Assembly: GCA_018970485.1 (NCBI GenBank)
Contig: JAGWWH010000018.1
Coordinates: forward strand, 1 to 34,842
DNA length: 34,842 nucleotides
Origin: Pseudomonadota bacterium
GTDB lineage: Bacteria; Pseudomonadota; Alphaproteobacteria; Rickettsiales; UBA1997
Reading direction: 5' to 3'
Position numbers and translations under genes: made by a program. Shown one piece after another: positions 19,248-27,820 of the stretch; within the stretch, counting starts at the first letter, position 1, and every line of letters begins with the position of its first letter. The notes under the pieces were generated by a model. That model was given only the letters and a program-made list of their open reading frames with translations. It searched no databases and was not told the DNA's origin.

Positions 19248-19865
19248 ATGCAAATAAGAGTCGTTGGAGCGCATACAGATGTTGGTCAATCGCTAACTCA
19301 ATATGTGCAAGAAAACTTAGAAAAGGCGGTCAAAAAATATTTTGAAAATGCAGTAAGTGCCGAAGTTCATTTTGTGAAAAATGGCCATATTTTCAAAGTT
19401 ACCTTGTCTGTTAATGAAGGAATTAGAGGTGGAATCATTGTTAAATCTGATGCCGAAGCCGGAGATGCCTACGGAGCTTTTAATGAAGCCTGCGAACGTT
19501 CAGTAAAGCAGTTAAGTCGCTACAAACGCAAAATCAAAAATTACCGTCGCAATGGCGCTGGATTGAAATCTCTCGAGCCAGACTACAAAGCAGTTGACGC
19601 GATGAAATACGTTTTGCCGCCTCTTAAATACGACGTTTTTGCGGAGATGGAGAGAGATGAAATGGAAGAGAAAAATGAAGAATCTCACAAAGTAATTTCT
19701 GAAAAAACTACCGAGATCGAAGAGCTTTCTGTTGATGAGGCGATCATGAAGATGGACTTAGCAAATCTTCCCGCCTTAGTATTCATCAATAGTCTCAACA
19801 AAAGGATTAACGTGGTTTACCATCGTAAAGACGGGAATATCTCCTTAGTCGATCCACAAGTTTAA
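19248..19865 (+). CDS. hpf: Ribosome hibernation promoting factor, long form
   Basis: Binds the decoding region of the 30S subunit and promotes 100S ribosome dimers during slow growth. The 205-residue product has the S30AE/YfiA domain at 1-105 (MQIRVVGAHTDVGQSL at the start, and the basic KQLSRYKRKIKNYRR at its end). A charged linker follows, then a C-terminal domain (about 160-205, ALVFINSLNKRINVVYHRKDG) that defines the long form able to dimerise ribosomes alone. It is followed by rpsU, so a hibernation factor and a small-subunit protein share a probable operon. The ATG at 19248 sits 7 bp after the acnA stop. Confidence 0.95.
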   Translation: MQIRVVGAHTDVGQSLTQYVQENLEKAVKKYFENAVSAEVHFVKNGHIFKVTLSVNEGIRGGIIVKSDAEAGDAYGAFNEACERSVKQLSRYKRKIKNYRRNGAGLKSLEPDYKAVDAMKYVLPPLKYDVFAEMERDEMEEKNEESHKVISEKTTEIEELSVDEAIMKMDLANLPALVFINSLNKRINVVYHRKDGNISLVDPQV

Positions 19866-19886
19866 TTAATTTTTAGCGCAGTCAAA

Positions 19887-19893
19887 AGGAGGT
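19887..19893 (+). promoter_or_regulatory. Strong ribosome binding site of rpsU
   Basis: AGGAGGT, a near-perfect Shine-Dalgarno sequence, lies 8 nt before ATG 19902. It decides the start of rpsU over the in-frame TTG at 19896, which is too close. Confidence 0.85.
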
Positions 19894-19901
19894 AATTGAT
19901 A

Positions 19902-20099
19902 ATGGAAGTTTTAGTACACGGAAAAGCGAATCTCGAAATGGCGATTCGTACTTTTAGAAAAAAGACTCAAAGAGAAGGTGTGGTCAAAGAAGCTAGAAGA
20001 AGAAAAGCTCACGAAAAACCATCAGAAAAAATAAAAAGAAGAATCGACGAGAGTCGTGCTAGAAGAAAGAAAGCCAGAAATGGTGAATTCGTTTTCTAG
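19902..20099 (+). CDS. rpsU: 30S ribosomal protein bS21
   Basis: Small basic ribosomal protein that takes part in translation initiation on the 30S subunit. The 65-residue product reads MEVLVHGKANLEMAIRTF, then a Lys/Arg-rich tail (EARRRKAHEKPSEKIKRR, ending in RARRKKARNGEFVF), typical of alphaproteobacterial bS21. The start is set by the AGGAGGT motif. It is the last gene of the Tim44-like/acnA/hpf series, and a strong terminator follows 40 bp downstream. Confidence 0.96.
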   Translation: MEVLVHGKANLEMAIRTFRKKTQREGVVKEARRRKAHEKPSEKIKRRIDESRARRKKARNGEFVF

Positions 20100-20139
20100 T
20101 TTAACTCGATTGTTATGATTCAACAAATCCAAGGATCAC

Positions 20140-20193
20140 AGCTGTTCGTCACCTCAATCTTAGTAAGGATTTAGAGGTGGCGAACAGCTTTTT
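20140..20193 (+). terminator. Strong intrinsic terminator after rpsU
   Basis: A 16-bp stem (20140-20155 with 20174-20189, fully paired with one G-U) that can extend by AATC/GATT in the loop, followed by TTTTT ending at 20193. It closes the acnA-hpf-rpsU unit. Confidence 0.9.
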
Positions 20194-20207
20194 AATTGAT
20201 AGGCGAA

Positions 20208-22094
20208 ATGCAACTTAGTCACAAAGATAAATCTTTAATCCTGTTAATAACCACCGCTCTAGTTGTTTTGTGGATTATTTTTTCGCTTTTTTCGCACTTG
20301 TTTTTTGGTAATTTTAAAAATTCTGACTCTGCAAAAATTATTTCTTCCCCGAAGCAAGATTGGATAAATCTTTCTCGACCCCTTGAACAGTCTGATCTAG
20401 AAGATCGTGTCATTCTTTTGGATTTTTGGACTTACTCTTGCGTTAGTTGCATTGAAGCCACGGCTGAAATTAAAAAATTAGAAGAGCGTTTCGGTAACAA
20501 GCTAACTGTAATTGGCGTTCATTCTGCTCGCTCTGCTAGTGAGGCTAAAAATTCAGCGCTTAAAAAAGCGGTGTTGAAGCGTAATATTGATTTTCCAGTC
20601 GTTAACGATCCCGAGCTAAAGATTTGGAATAATTTTAAAATAAAGTCTTTGCCAAGTTTTGCTCTGATTAACGCAATGGGTAAGCTAGAACGCACCTACT
20701 CTGGTTTGGATGAGATGGATCAATTAAAAACCGACGTCAAAAAAATAATCGAAAAGCACAAAATAAAAATTAGCCGCGAGCCTTTGCCATTGATGCTCGA
20801 AAAATACAATACGATTGGAAATGTTTTAAGCTTTCCGACCAAGCTCGAATATGCGGCGCGCTTTTCTTACAAATCGCGTAATCTCCCAGTTCTCTTCATT
20901 GCTAACAGTGCTCAAAACAGTATCGTAGCTTCCTCGTTGACTGGTGAAATTATTTTAAAAATTGGATCTGAGAAAGAAGGTTTTGTTGACGGAGACTTTG
21001 ATTCAGCAAGATTCAACAATCCTCTCGGCATCTTATTTGACGGCAATAAGCTCTACGTAGCTGACTCGGGAAATCACGCTTTGCGAGTAATTGATTTTAA
21101 AGAAGAAAAGGTCTCGACCCTCATTGGCTCTGGTTTTCGCGGACAGAAAATTGAATCCAATACCGAAGGCAAAAACGCCTCCTTGTCTTCTCCAAGTGAT
21201 CTCGAATTTTTCCCAAATAAAAACGTGATCGCGATCGCCAATCCGGGCAGCAATCAAATTCTTTCTTACGACATTAAGGCAAATTCTGTTTCTGTTCTTG
21301 CTGGCGATCTTGCTCAAACCGCAGATCTCGCCAGCTTTGGCGGCAAGCTCTATTTCGTTGATTCCTACGACTCTTCTTTGCGCGTAGTTGATCAAAAAAA
21401 AGAGGTTAAAACTTTGCTCGACAAAGATTCTGGATTGCAACATCCGCTTGGGTTAGCGGTTGATGATACTGGTGTTTACGTTGTCGACAGTCTCAACAAC
21501 AAAATTCGTAAGTTCGATTTTGCCTCTAAAAAGCTGCAAGATTTTGCTGGCAGCCAAGCTGATTTAGACGAGCCAGAAGGAATAATCGCCGTACTTGATC
21601 GCTTCTACGTAGCCGACTCAAACAATAACAGAATCTTGTCGATCAATCGAGGTAGTTTGAAGGCAGAAATTCTGGATGTGATGCCACCTTTAAGACTGCC
21701 AAAAGAAGGCTTTTTGGAATATTTGCCAAACCTACAAACTCTCGAAAAATTGGTTGTTAAGAAAGATTTAGAGTTGGCGATCAAGATTGAGCTAGACGAT
21801 GGTTGGAAGATCAACGAACAGGGTCCGAGCTTTGTTAATCTACTTGGATTAACCTCTCAAGATAAGGCAGATCTTGTTGCCAGCTTCGATTGGGTTTCGG
21901 TCAAAGAGAAGGAAATGAAGTTGCCAAAACTTTCTTCGAGTAAGGATTACTTGCTTCAAGGTACAATTTATTACTGCGAGGAGAAAGAAAACGCGCTTTG
22001 CTACATCAAAAGTTACGAGCAAAAAATTTCTGCAGAGAGTGAAGGCGCTGAGGAGATTAAAATTATTCTCGGTGGTAAGGATGGCCAGAAATAA
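20208..22094 (+). CDS. Membrane-anchored thioredoxin-like/NHL-repeat protein (NHLRC2-like)
   Basis: A 628-residue protein starting at ATG 20208; an in-frame TTG at 20196 is less likely. It has one N-terminal membrane segment (about 10-33). A thioredoxin-like domain (about 45-180) carries the redox motif C78-V-S-C81 in FWTYSCVSCIE and the cis-Pro region KSLPSFAL. A beta-propeller of NHL repeats covers about 215-500, with blades such as LYVADSGNHALRVIDF, VYVVDSLNNKIRKFDF and FYVADSNNNRILSIN. A C-terminal beta-rich domain follows. This order is that of NHLRC2 proteins, known in animals and bacteria. The anchor would place the redox domain in the periplasm. The biological substrate is unknown. 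Its end overlaps the 3' end of the convergent rlmH by 32 bp. Confidence 0.85.
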   Translation: MQLSHKDKSLILLITTALVVLWIIFSLFSHLFFGNFKNSDSAKIISSPKQDWINLSRPLEQSDLEDRVILLDFWTYSCVSCIEATAEIKKLEERFGNKLTVIGVHSARSASEAKNSALKKAVLKRNIDFPVVNDPELKIWNNFKIKSLPSFALINAMGKLERTYSGLDEMDQLKTDVKKIIEKHKIKISREPLPLMLEKYNTIGNVLSFPTKLEYAARFSYKSRNLPVLFIANSAQNSIVASSLTGEIILKIGSEKEGFVDGDFDSARFNNPLGILFDGNKLYVADSGNHALRVIDFKEEKVSTLIGSGFRGQKIESNTEGKNASLSSPSDLEFFPNKNVIAIANPGSNQILSYDIKANSVSVLAGDLAQTADLASFGGKLYFVDSYDSSLRVVDQKKEVKTLLDKDSGLQHPLGLAVDDTGVYVVDSLNNKIRKFDFASKKLQDFAGSQADLDEPEGIIAVLDRFYVADSNNNRILSINRGSLKAEILDVMPPLRLPKEGFLEYLPNLQTLEKLVVKKDLELAIKIELDDGWKINEQGPSFVNLLGLTSQDKADLVASFDWVSVKEKEMKLPKLSSSKDYLLQGTIYYCEEKENALCYIKSYEQKISAESEGAEEIKIILGGKDGQK

Positions 22095-22527
22095 TGGTCT
22101 CGGCGCGATAAATTTGTTCGATTAAAACCACTCGTGCGAGCAAATGAGGCAAAGTCATTTTGCCTAAAGAAAGTTGTAGCGCAGACCTCCTAATGATCTC
22201 TGGATCCAATCCATTCGAGCCCCCAATCACAAAAGTTAAATCAGATTCCCCGCTCAAAGCGCAGTTAGAAAATAATTTTGCAAAAGCCTGACTAGAAAAT
22301 TCCTTACCTCTTTCGTCGAGTGCAATCAGTTTTGTCGAAGGCTTCAAAGCTTGTAAAATCAACCTCCCTTCACCTTCTTTAACTTGCGAAGCGGTAAAGT
22401 TCTTGGCGTTTCTTAACTCAAATTCTCTCAACTCAATTTTCCATTTTAGGCGCTTGGCGTAATCCTTGAAGAGAGTCTGCTGCGGTGAATTTTCGAACTT
22501 TCCAATTGCTAAAATTGAGATGCGCAT
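22063..22527 (-). CDS. rlmH: 23S rRNA pseudouridine-1915 N3-methyltransferase
   Basis: SPOUT-fold methyltransferase that N3-methylates pseudouridine 1915 in helix 69 of 23S rRNA on assembled ribosomes. The 154-residue length is exact for the family. Motifs include MRISILAIGKF at the start, LIALDERGKEFSS, the SAM-binding knot FVIGGSNGLDPEI, LSLGKMTLPHLLARVVLIEQIYRA, and the conserved C-terminus GHPYHRE. It is divergent from coaD, with 37 bp between the starts. Confidence 0.97.
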   Translation of the reverse strand: MRISILAIGKFENSPQQTLFKDYAKRLKWKIELREFELRNAKNFTASQVKEGEGRLILQALKPSTKLIALDERGKEFSSQAFAKLFSNCALSGESDLTFVIGGSNGLDPEIIRRSALQLSLGKMTLPHLLARVVLIEQIYRAETIISGHPYHRE

Positions 22528-22564
22528 GCGAAGGTGGGCGTGGTTTAATTACATTTTGATTCAA

Positions 22565-23053
22565 ATGAAAATCGCGATTTATCCAGGAACTTTTGACCCA
22601 ATTACCTTTGGTCATTTTGACATTATTCGCAGAGCTGCAGATTTGTTTGATCATTTGATTGTTGCGGCGGCCAAGGACAATTACAAGAACCCGCTATTCA
22701 CGCTAGAAGAGCGTCTGGCAATGATTGAATCTGAAATAAAAAAATCTCAGATCAAAAATATTTCCGTCGAAAAATTTGAAGGTTTGCTTGTTAACTTCGC
22801 ACAAGAGAAGGGCGCAAAAGCAATCGTGCGTGGGCTTCGCGCGGTTTCTGATTTTGAATTTGAGTTCCAAATGTTCGGAATGAATTCGCAACTAAATCCC
22901 AATATTCAGACAATTTTTCTTCCCGCTTCTGAATCAAATCACTTCATTGCTTCGCGTCTCGTTAAAGAAGTGGCGCGACTTGGCGGCAATGTTTCGAAAT
23001 TTATTTCGCCGGATGTTGAGAAAATTTTACGTCAAAAATTGGCGCTAAAATAA
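22565..23053 (+). CDS. coaD: Pantetheine-phosphate adenylyltransferase
   Basis: Transfers AMP from ATP to 4'-phosphopantetheine, the penultimate step of coenzyme A synthesis. The 162-residue product has the nucleotidyltransferase signature near residue 9 (GTFDPITFGH, the TxGH motif), the VRGLRAVSDFEFEFQM segment, and FIASRLVKEVARLGGNVS near the C-terminus. The ATG at 22565 starts the protein at MKIAIYPGTFDP, as in the family; an upstream in-frame extension overlaps rlmH and is unlikely. A perfect palindrome follows the stop. Confidence 0.97.
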   Translation: MKIAIYPGTFDPITFGHFDIIRRAADLFDHLIVAAAKDNYKNPLFTLEERLAMIESEIKKSQIKNISVEKFEGLLVNFAQEKGAKAIVRGLRAVSDFEFEFQMFGMNSQLNPNIQTIFLPASESNHFIASRLVKEVARLGGNVSKFISPDVEKILRQKLALK

Positions 23054-23078
23054 GATTTTGAACCCGGGTTCAAAATCT
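23053..23078. repeat. 26-bp perfect palindrome after coaD
   Basis: AGATTTTGAACCC (23053-23065) is immediately followed by its exact complement (23066-23078), starting at the last base of the coaD stop codon. There is no T-tract after it. It may be a terminator-like hairpin or a protein-binding palindrome. Confidence 0.75.
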
Positions 23079-23122
23079 CACGAAACACCTTTTAAACCAA
23101 TAAAATCAAGGCTTTAGACTAG

Positions 23123-24109
23123 ATGCAATTAGGTGCTAAAAACGTACAAAATGAAGCTTGGATTTTAACCGACAAAAGACCAGGAACTGCAGCGCAAGCA
23201 ATCGGACTCGCCGAAGAAATTGGTCTAAAATACAAAATAATTAACCTCGATTACAGCGCTTTTTCTTCGCTTCCGAATATTTTTTTAAGCGAATCTTTGT
23301 TGCGATTAACCGCCGATTCAAAAAAGAAAATTCTTAAATCTGATTACTTACCAAGCCACGTCATTTCTGCTGGCAGACGCTCTGCGCCAATTGCGCTCTA
23401 CTTAAAAAAAGAATCAAAAAGTCAGACAAAAATAATTCAAATAATGAATCCAAATTTGGATTTTAAAAAATTTGATTTCGTGATTTTGCCGAAGCACGAC
23501 GAAGTTAGTGCTGAGAAATTTCCAAACTTAATCACGACAATTGGAGCACTAACGCGGGTAGATGAGAAGAGGCTTGCCAGTGAATCAGAAAAATTTCCTG
23601 AGTTGAAAAAAAATACCAAAACCAAAATCGCTTTGCTGGTTGGAGGCTCTTCAAACAAAACAAAATTCACGGCTGAATCAGTAAAAAAATTAGCAAAAAT
23701 TTCCTCTGATTTGGCAAAAAAAATGGACGCGACTTTGCTGGTTTTAAACAGTAGAAGAACCGGAAAAGAGCTTAACGAGGCCTTGAAATCAGAGCTTTCG
23801 GGAGATGTTCAATTTTTCGATTGGGAAGAAGTAAAAGAAAAAAATCCTTACTTCGCGATTCTGAATTGCGCTGATTTTTTTGTGATTACGGGTGATTCAG
23901 TTTCAATGATTTCAGAATGCTGCTCAACCGGAAAACCAGTTTACATTTTTGACGAAGCGGAAATTTCTTCAGAGAAGCACAGGAGGTTTCACGAAGAATT
24001 GGTGGCGCAAAATTACGCGAAGAGATTTTTGGGGGATTCTGTATTGGAAAATTTCTCGCCGCAGAAGTTGTGCGAGACTGCGAGGGTAGCGAAGTTGGTT
24101 AGTAAGTAA
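23123..24109 (+). CDS. Mitochondrial fission ELM1-like protein (DUF1022)
   Basis: A 328-residue soluble protein of the family that includes plant mitochondrial fission factor ELM1; the bacterial members are mostly alphaproteobacterial. Visible family signatures are WILTDKRPGTAAQAIGLAEE at the N-terminus, SAGRRSAPIALYLKK (about 88-102), the glycine-rich LLVGGSSNKTKFT, LNSRRTGKELNEAL, and ITGDSVSMISECCSTGKPVYI near residues 255-275. The last resembles the sugar-nucleotide-binding region of GT-B glycosyltransferases. A glycosyltransferase-like activity is plausible, but I know of no defined bacterial function. It runs with coaD but 69 bp apart. A repeat cluster follows. Confidence 0.88.
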   Translation: MQLGAKNVQNEAWILTDKRPGTAAQAIGLAEEIGLKYKIINLDYSAFSSLPNIFLSESLLRLTADSKKKILKSDYLPSHVISAGRRSAPIALYLKKESKSQTKIIQIMNPNLDFKKFDFVILPKHDEVSAEKFPNLITTIGALTRVDEKRLASESEKFPELKKNTKTKIALLVGGSSNKTKFTAESVKKLAKISSDLAKKMDATLLVLNSRRTGKELNEALKSELSGDVQFFDWEEVKEKNPYFAILNCADFFVITGDSVSMISECCSTGKPVYIFDEAEISSEKHRRFHEELVAQNYAKRFLGDSVLENFSPQKLCETARVAKLVSK

Positions 24110-24125
24110 TCCGGATAAGTTCTTC

Positions 24126-24293
24126 TGGATCTCCGCTTGCGCAGGGATGGCGTTACGAGTAAGTGCCCCAACTTGTCATTCCCCGAAGTCGGGAATCCGG
24201 TAGAACTCGTTTTGGTCTCGTCGTTCCCCCGCGCAGGCGAGAATTCCAGATGCTCGTCTTAGTCTTGTCATCCCCGCGCAGGCGGGGATCTAG
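24126..24293. repeat. Cluster of REP-like palindromic units
   Basis: About four related units of 20-30 bp fill the gap between the ELM1-like gene and fadE. The clearest is ATCCCCGC-GCAG-GCGGGGAT at 24271-24290 (8-bp stem, 4-nt loop). Others are at 24180-24198 (ATTCCCCGAAGTCGGGAAT), 24233-24248 and 24128-24150 (degenerate). They resemble the widespread 'GTCATCCCCGCG...GCGGGGATC' intergenic repeats. Convergent genes flank the cluster, so it may also serve as a bidirectional termination region. Confidence 0.75.
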
Positions 24294-24309
24294 GAAGGTC
24301 GTCGCAACG

Positions 24310-26748
24310 TTAGATTTTTTTGTATTCCTCGAGCGAATATTCGTCGACTTGAACCGCATCAAGTACTGCATTCATTGCATCAAGCACTAAATGTTTTTCG
24401 TTTAAATTAATTATTTCTTTGCTGTGAGCGATTTCGACCAAGTCTTCTAAGCGCTTGCGAGGCAAGGCTTTGGAGCGAATTGCATTTTTGATTTTGCCAC
24501 GCGCTTCCGCTGCTTTTTCGTGTAGCTTTAAGGCATTTTCGATTCTGCCCAAATTGTCTTTTGAGTTCTGAGAAACGTAGATTCCGTTAGTCAAAGAGTT
24601 ACGAAATTCGCCAGTTTTAATTAATTCTTTACTGATTTTGTGGCTCAGAGAGTCATTTGCCGGACAAACGAAAGCGTTGAATCGCGACCACATTGCAAAG
24701 GGAGCTAGAATCCATCCAGCGTAGCAACCAAGAATGTTTTGGTAGAGACCGTCAATTGCATTTTGTGCTTTGCCGAGCTGCTCTTTGATTGCGTATTCAA
24801 CTAAAATTTCTTCTGACTTTTTAGAGCCGTCTTCTTGGAATTTCTTCAGGATGCAGGTTGAGATGTACATTGCAGAAAGCACGTCGCCAAATCTTCCGTT
24901 GATTTTTTCTTTACGTTTCAAATCACCACCAAAGCGCGCCATTGTTATGTCGGCAAGTAATGCAAAAGTTGCGGAACACCAAGAAATTTTTCTTTCATAT
25001 TTTGAAACTAGGCCGCGTTTAAATGGTTTTCTGAAGTAACCGCGAGTAATCGAAAGAAGGATCGAACGCGCTAGATTACTAAATAAGTGAGCAACATGCG
25101 CGAAGAAAATATTGTTGAAAGTTTTGATGTCGCCTTTCTCTAGAGCTTCGATTTCCTTGTAAGCGTAAGGATGACACATGATCGCACCTTGCCCGAAATG
25201 AATTAGGCTGCGTGTCATGATGTTGGCTCCTTCTACAGTAATCGAGATTGGAGTTGAGAAATAAGCATTCGCTAAAACGTTACGCGGGCCACGAATGATG
25301 GCGCTTCCGCCCATTAAATCCATTCCGTCGTTAATATTCTGACGGAAGATTTCGGTGGCGTGATATTTCGCAATTGCGGTAATTACTGCTGGTTTCGAGC
25401 CAGAATCAATTGATCCCGCAGTGAAGCTACGCATGGCCTCGAGGGCGTAAGTGCGTGAAGCGATTCGCGCTAAAACCTCTTCAACTCCTTCGAATTTTCC
25501 AACTTCAGTTCCAAATTGTTGACGAATTGCTACGTAAGCGCTGACTGCGCGTGTAACCATTTTTGAACCACCAGTCGCAGTTGAAGGAAGAGAGATTCCA
25601 CGGCCTGCTGCTAGGCATTCCATTAACATTTTCCAACCCTTACCAAGTCCCGCTTTTGCGCCAATTACGGCGTCTAAACCAACAATTACATTCTCACCAT
25701 TTAGCGGAGAATTTACGAATGGAGTATTGAGAGGATCGTGTCTGCGACCTTGTCTGACACCGTGAGTTGTGTTAGGAATTAGTGCGCAAGTAATGCCAAC
25801 TTCTTCTTCCTCAAATAAGATTTTGTCTGGATCGCGAAGTTGGAAAGCTACGCCAATAATGGTCGCGTAAGCTCCCAGAGTAATGTAGCGCTTGTTCCAA
25901 TTGAGGCGAATTTTTATTTCACCTTTCTCATCTTTGAACAAAACGCCATTTGAAATTATTGAAGTTGCATCTGAGCCGGCTGTTGGTTCTGTAAGTGCGA
26001 AACAAGGAAGTTCACGACCGTCAGCTAAGCGAGGTAGGTAATAATCGCGTTGTGATTCTGTGCCGTAATGCATCAGCAATTCAGCAGGCCCAAGTGAGTT
26101 TGGAACCATTACGGTAATTGCGAGTGGAACTGAACGTGAAGAAAGTTTCTGAATTACGGCGCTGTGTGCGTAGGCTGAAAATCCAAGTCCGCCGAACTCT
26201 TTTGGAATAATCATTCCGAAGAATTTTTTCTCTTTCAAAAATTTCCAAACATTGTCTGGCAAGTCGCGCAGTATTTGTACTTCGTAGTCTGAGCACATTT
26301 CGCAAACTTTCTCCACTTCATTGTCCAAGAAATTTTGCTCTTCAGCAGTTAGTTTTGGATATTTTTGAGCGAAGATCCATTTGAAGTTAGGACGACCAGA
26401 GAAGAGTTGTCCGTCAACCCAAATTGTGCCGGAAGTGAGAGCTATTTTTTCAGTTTCAGAAATTTTTGGTAAAAGTTTCAGCGCCTTTATTAGCTTTACC
26501 AAGCCTTTAGAAATAAGGTTTTGACGTATTTGTGGAATTAAAAAAGCGGCAACAGTGAGTAAGTAAAAGCTCCAAAAAACCAAACCAAAATCACAGCTCG
26601 CTAGATAAATCGTGATTACAAAAAAATGCGAAAGCGCCGAGAGTTTTTTGTAAGAAAAAAGCGCTAAAACGATGATTGTAATTAGCCCAATGTAAGGAGT
26701 TAGGCTGAGCTGTGTAGAGACTTCCGTGAGAGTATTTTGATCAAGCAT
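24310..26748 (-). CDS. fadE: Acyl-CoA dehydrogenase, FadE type
   Basis: FAD-dependent enzyme catalysing the first oxidation step of fatty-acid beta-oxidation. The 812-residue length, with hydrophobic segments at about 17-31 and 41-72, matches the large membrane-associated FadE class rather than the 380-residue short enzymes. The FAD/substrate signature CFALTEPTAGSDA is at 249-261. Further motifs are PKEFGGLGFSAYAHS (about 182-196), GLGKGWKMLMECLAAGRGISLP and NDGMDLMGGSAIIRGPRN. The C-terminal 250 residues form the FadE-specific DUF1974-like extension. No other beta-oxidation gene is adjacent. The stop codon is next to a palindromic repeat cluster. Confidence 0.95.
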   Translation of the reverse strand: MLDQNTLTEVSTQLSLTPYIGLITIIVLALFSYKKLSALSHFFVITIYLASCDFGLVFWSFYLLTVAAFLIPQIRQNLISKGLVKLIKALKLLPKISETEKIALTSGTIWVDGQLFSGRPNFKWIFAQKYPKLTAEEQNFLDNEVEKVCEMCSDYEVQILRDLPDNVWKFLKEKKFFGMIIPKEFGGLGFSAYAHSAVIQKLSSRSVPLAITVMVPNSLGPAELLMHYGTESQRDYYLPRLADGRELPCFALTEPTAGSDATSIISNGVLFKDEKGEIKIRLNWNKRYITLGAYATIIGVAFQLRDPDKILFEEEEVGITCALIPNTTHGVRQGRRHDPLNTPFVNSPLNGENVIVGLDAVIGAKAGLGKGWKMLMECLAAGRGISLPSTATGGSKMVTRAVSAYVAIRQQFGTEVGKFEGVEEVLARIASRTYALEAMRSFTAGSIDSGSKPAVITAIAKYHATEIFRQNINDGMDLMGGSAIIRGPRNVLANAYFSTPISITVEGANIMTRSLIHFGQGAIMCHPYAYKEIEALEKGDIKTFNNIFFAHVAHLFSNLARSILLSITRGYFRKPFKRGLVSKYERKISWCSATFALLADITMARFGGDLKRKEKINGRFGDVLSAMYISTCILKKFQEDGSKKSEEILVEYAIKEQLGKAQNAIDGLYQNILGCYAGWILAPFAMWSRFNAFVCPANDSLSHKISKELIKTGEFRNSLTNGIYVSQNSKDNLGRIENALKLHEKAAEARGKIKNAIRSKALPRKRLEDLVEIAHSKEIINLNEKHLVLDAMNAVLDAVQVDEYSLEEYKKI

Positions 26749-26887
26749 TGGTAGAAAATTTATTTGTTGTTCCGCGATTCTTTGAACTCAAATTAAGTGA
26801 AAATTCTTGTTAAGAAAACCTTCTTTAAGTGACGGCAGCTTAAAATAAGATTTTTCACTTCGCTTGAGATGAGAATTTTAGAAGTTG

Positions 26888-27742
26888 TTAGTAAGATTTG
26901 ATTGTTAGCTCGCAAGCCGCCTTCACCAAACCACGTATTTGGCCGATGTAGGAGGCGCGCTCGGTGACAGAAACTGCTCCGCGTGCGTCGAGTAAGTTTA
27001 GAATGTGACTGGCTTTAAGAGCTTGCTCGTAGGCCGGAAGTGGTAAATTTTTTTCCGCTAACTTCTGTGACTGCTCTTTGCTTTCGGTAAAATTTTTAAA
27101 CAAGGCTTCGATATTTGAATGCTCTAGAATAAAGGCAGAATTCTCGATTTCGCTTTGTTTAAAAACGTCGCCGTAAGTGATTTTTTCCTCACCTTCAAGA
27201 CCATTCCAGTTAATTTCAAAGATGCTGTCGAGGCCCTGAACATGCATGGCGATACGCTCTAAGCCGTAAGTAATTTCGCCAGGAATAACTTCGCATTCAA
27301 TGCCGCCAACTTGTTGCATGTAAGTGAATTGAGATATTTCCATTCCGTTAAACCAAACTTCCCAACCCAGTCCTGAAGCGCCGACAGAGGGATTTTCCCA
27401 ATCATCTTCAACAAAACGGATGTCGTTGTTTTTGGTGTCGAGGCCAATGAGATCAAGGCTTTGCAAGTAAAGATCTTTAATGTCTTTCGGTGCTGGTTTT
27501 AGTAAAACTTGAAATTGGTAGTAGTGACTTAAGCGGTTCGGATTCTGCGCGTATCTTGCGTCTGTAGGTCTGCGACTAGGTTGTGCGTAAGCAACTTTCC
27601 AAGGTTTTTTGCCAAGTGCGCGTAAAACAGTTGCTGGATGAAGGGTTCCCGCACCAACTTCAATATCTACGGGCTGTAAGATCGCACAACCTTGCTTGGC
27701 CCAAAAATTTTGCAGATCGAGAATAATTTTTTGAAAAGACAT
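26888..27742 (-). CDS. glyQ: Glycyl-tRNA synthetase alpha subunit
   Basis: Catalytic subunit of the heterotetrameric bacterial glycyl-tRNA synthetase. The 284-residue product starts [24 protein letters not shown] and contains [35 protein letters not shown], the [10 protein letters not shown] segment, and [24 protein letters not shown] chose ATG 27742; a longer in-frame version would translate the upstream repeat element and is rejected. The beta-subunit gene glyS, normally directly downstream, is absent here: fadE lies next. The upstream spacer to the erpA-like gene is a repeat. Confidence 0.96.
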   Translation of the reverse strand: MSFQKIILDLQNFWAKQGCAILQPVDIEVGAGTLHPATVLRALGKKPWKVAYAQPSRRPTDARYAQNPNRLSHYYQFQVLLKPAPKDIKDLYLQSLDLIGLDTKNNDIRFVEDDWENPSVGASGLGWEVWFNGMEISQFTYMQQVGGIECEVIPGEITYGLERIAMHVQGLDSIFEINWNGLEGEEKITYGDVFKQSEIENSAFILEHSNIEALFKNFTESKEQSQKLAEKNLPLPAYEQALKASHILNLLDARGAVSVTERASYIGQIRGLVKAACELTIKSY

Positions 27743-27747
27743 TTTTA

Positions 27748-27820
27748 TTAGTGCTTGGTGCTTTGTGCTTGGTACTTCGTGAGATCGAGAGTTTATTTGT
27801 CTCGATGCACGAAGCACTAA
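27748..27820. repeat. Second copy of the GTGCTTCGTGC-type repeat, upstream of glyQ
   Basis: The spacer between the ErpA-like gene and glyQ consists of GTGCTT(G/T)-type units (27751-27780) and an opposing GCACGAAGCACTAA (27807-27820), with a CTCGAGA-like middle (GATCGAGAG...CTCGATG). It shares CACGAAGCACTAA with the rsh leader repeat and likewise ends a few bases before a start codon. The TAG stop of the ErpA-like gene lies inside its edge. Confidence 0.7.

Noticed and set aside
22466-22564. Longer coaD start
   Set aside because: It would overlap rlmH on the other strand, and CoaD proteins begin directly at MKIAIYPGTFDP.
24153-24390. Open frames on both strands between the ELM1-like gene and fadE
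   Set aside because: They are translations of the palindromic repeat cluster, with Arg/Gly/Pro-rich nonsense sequence, and one overlaps the end of fadE.
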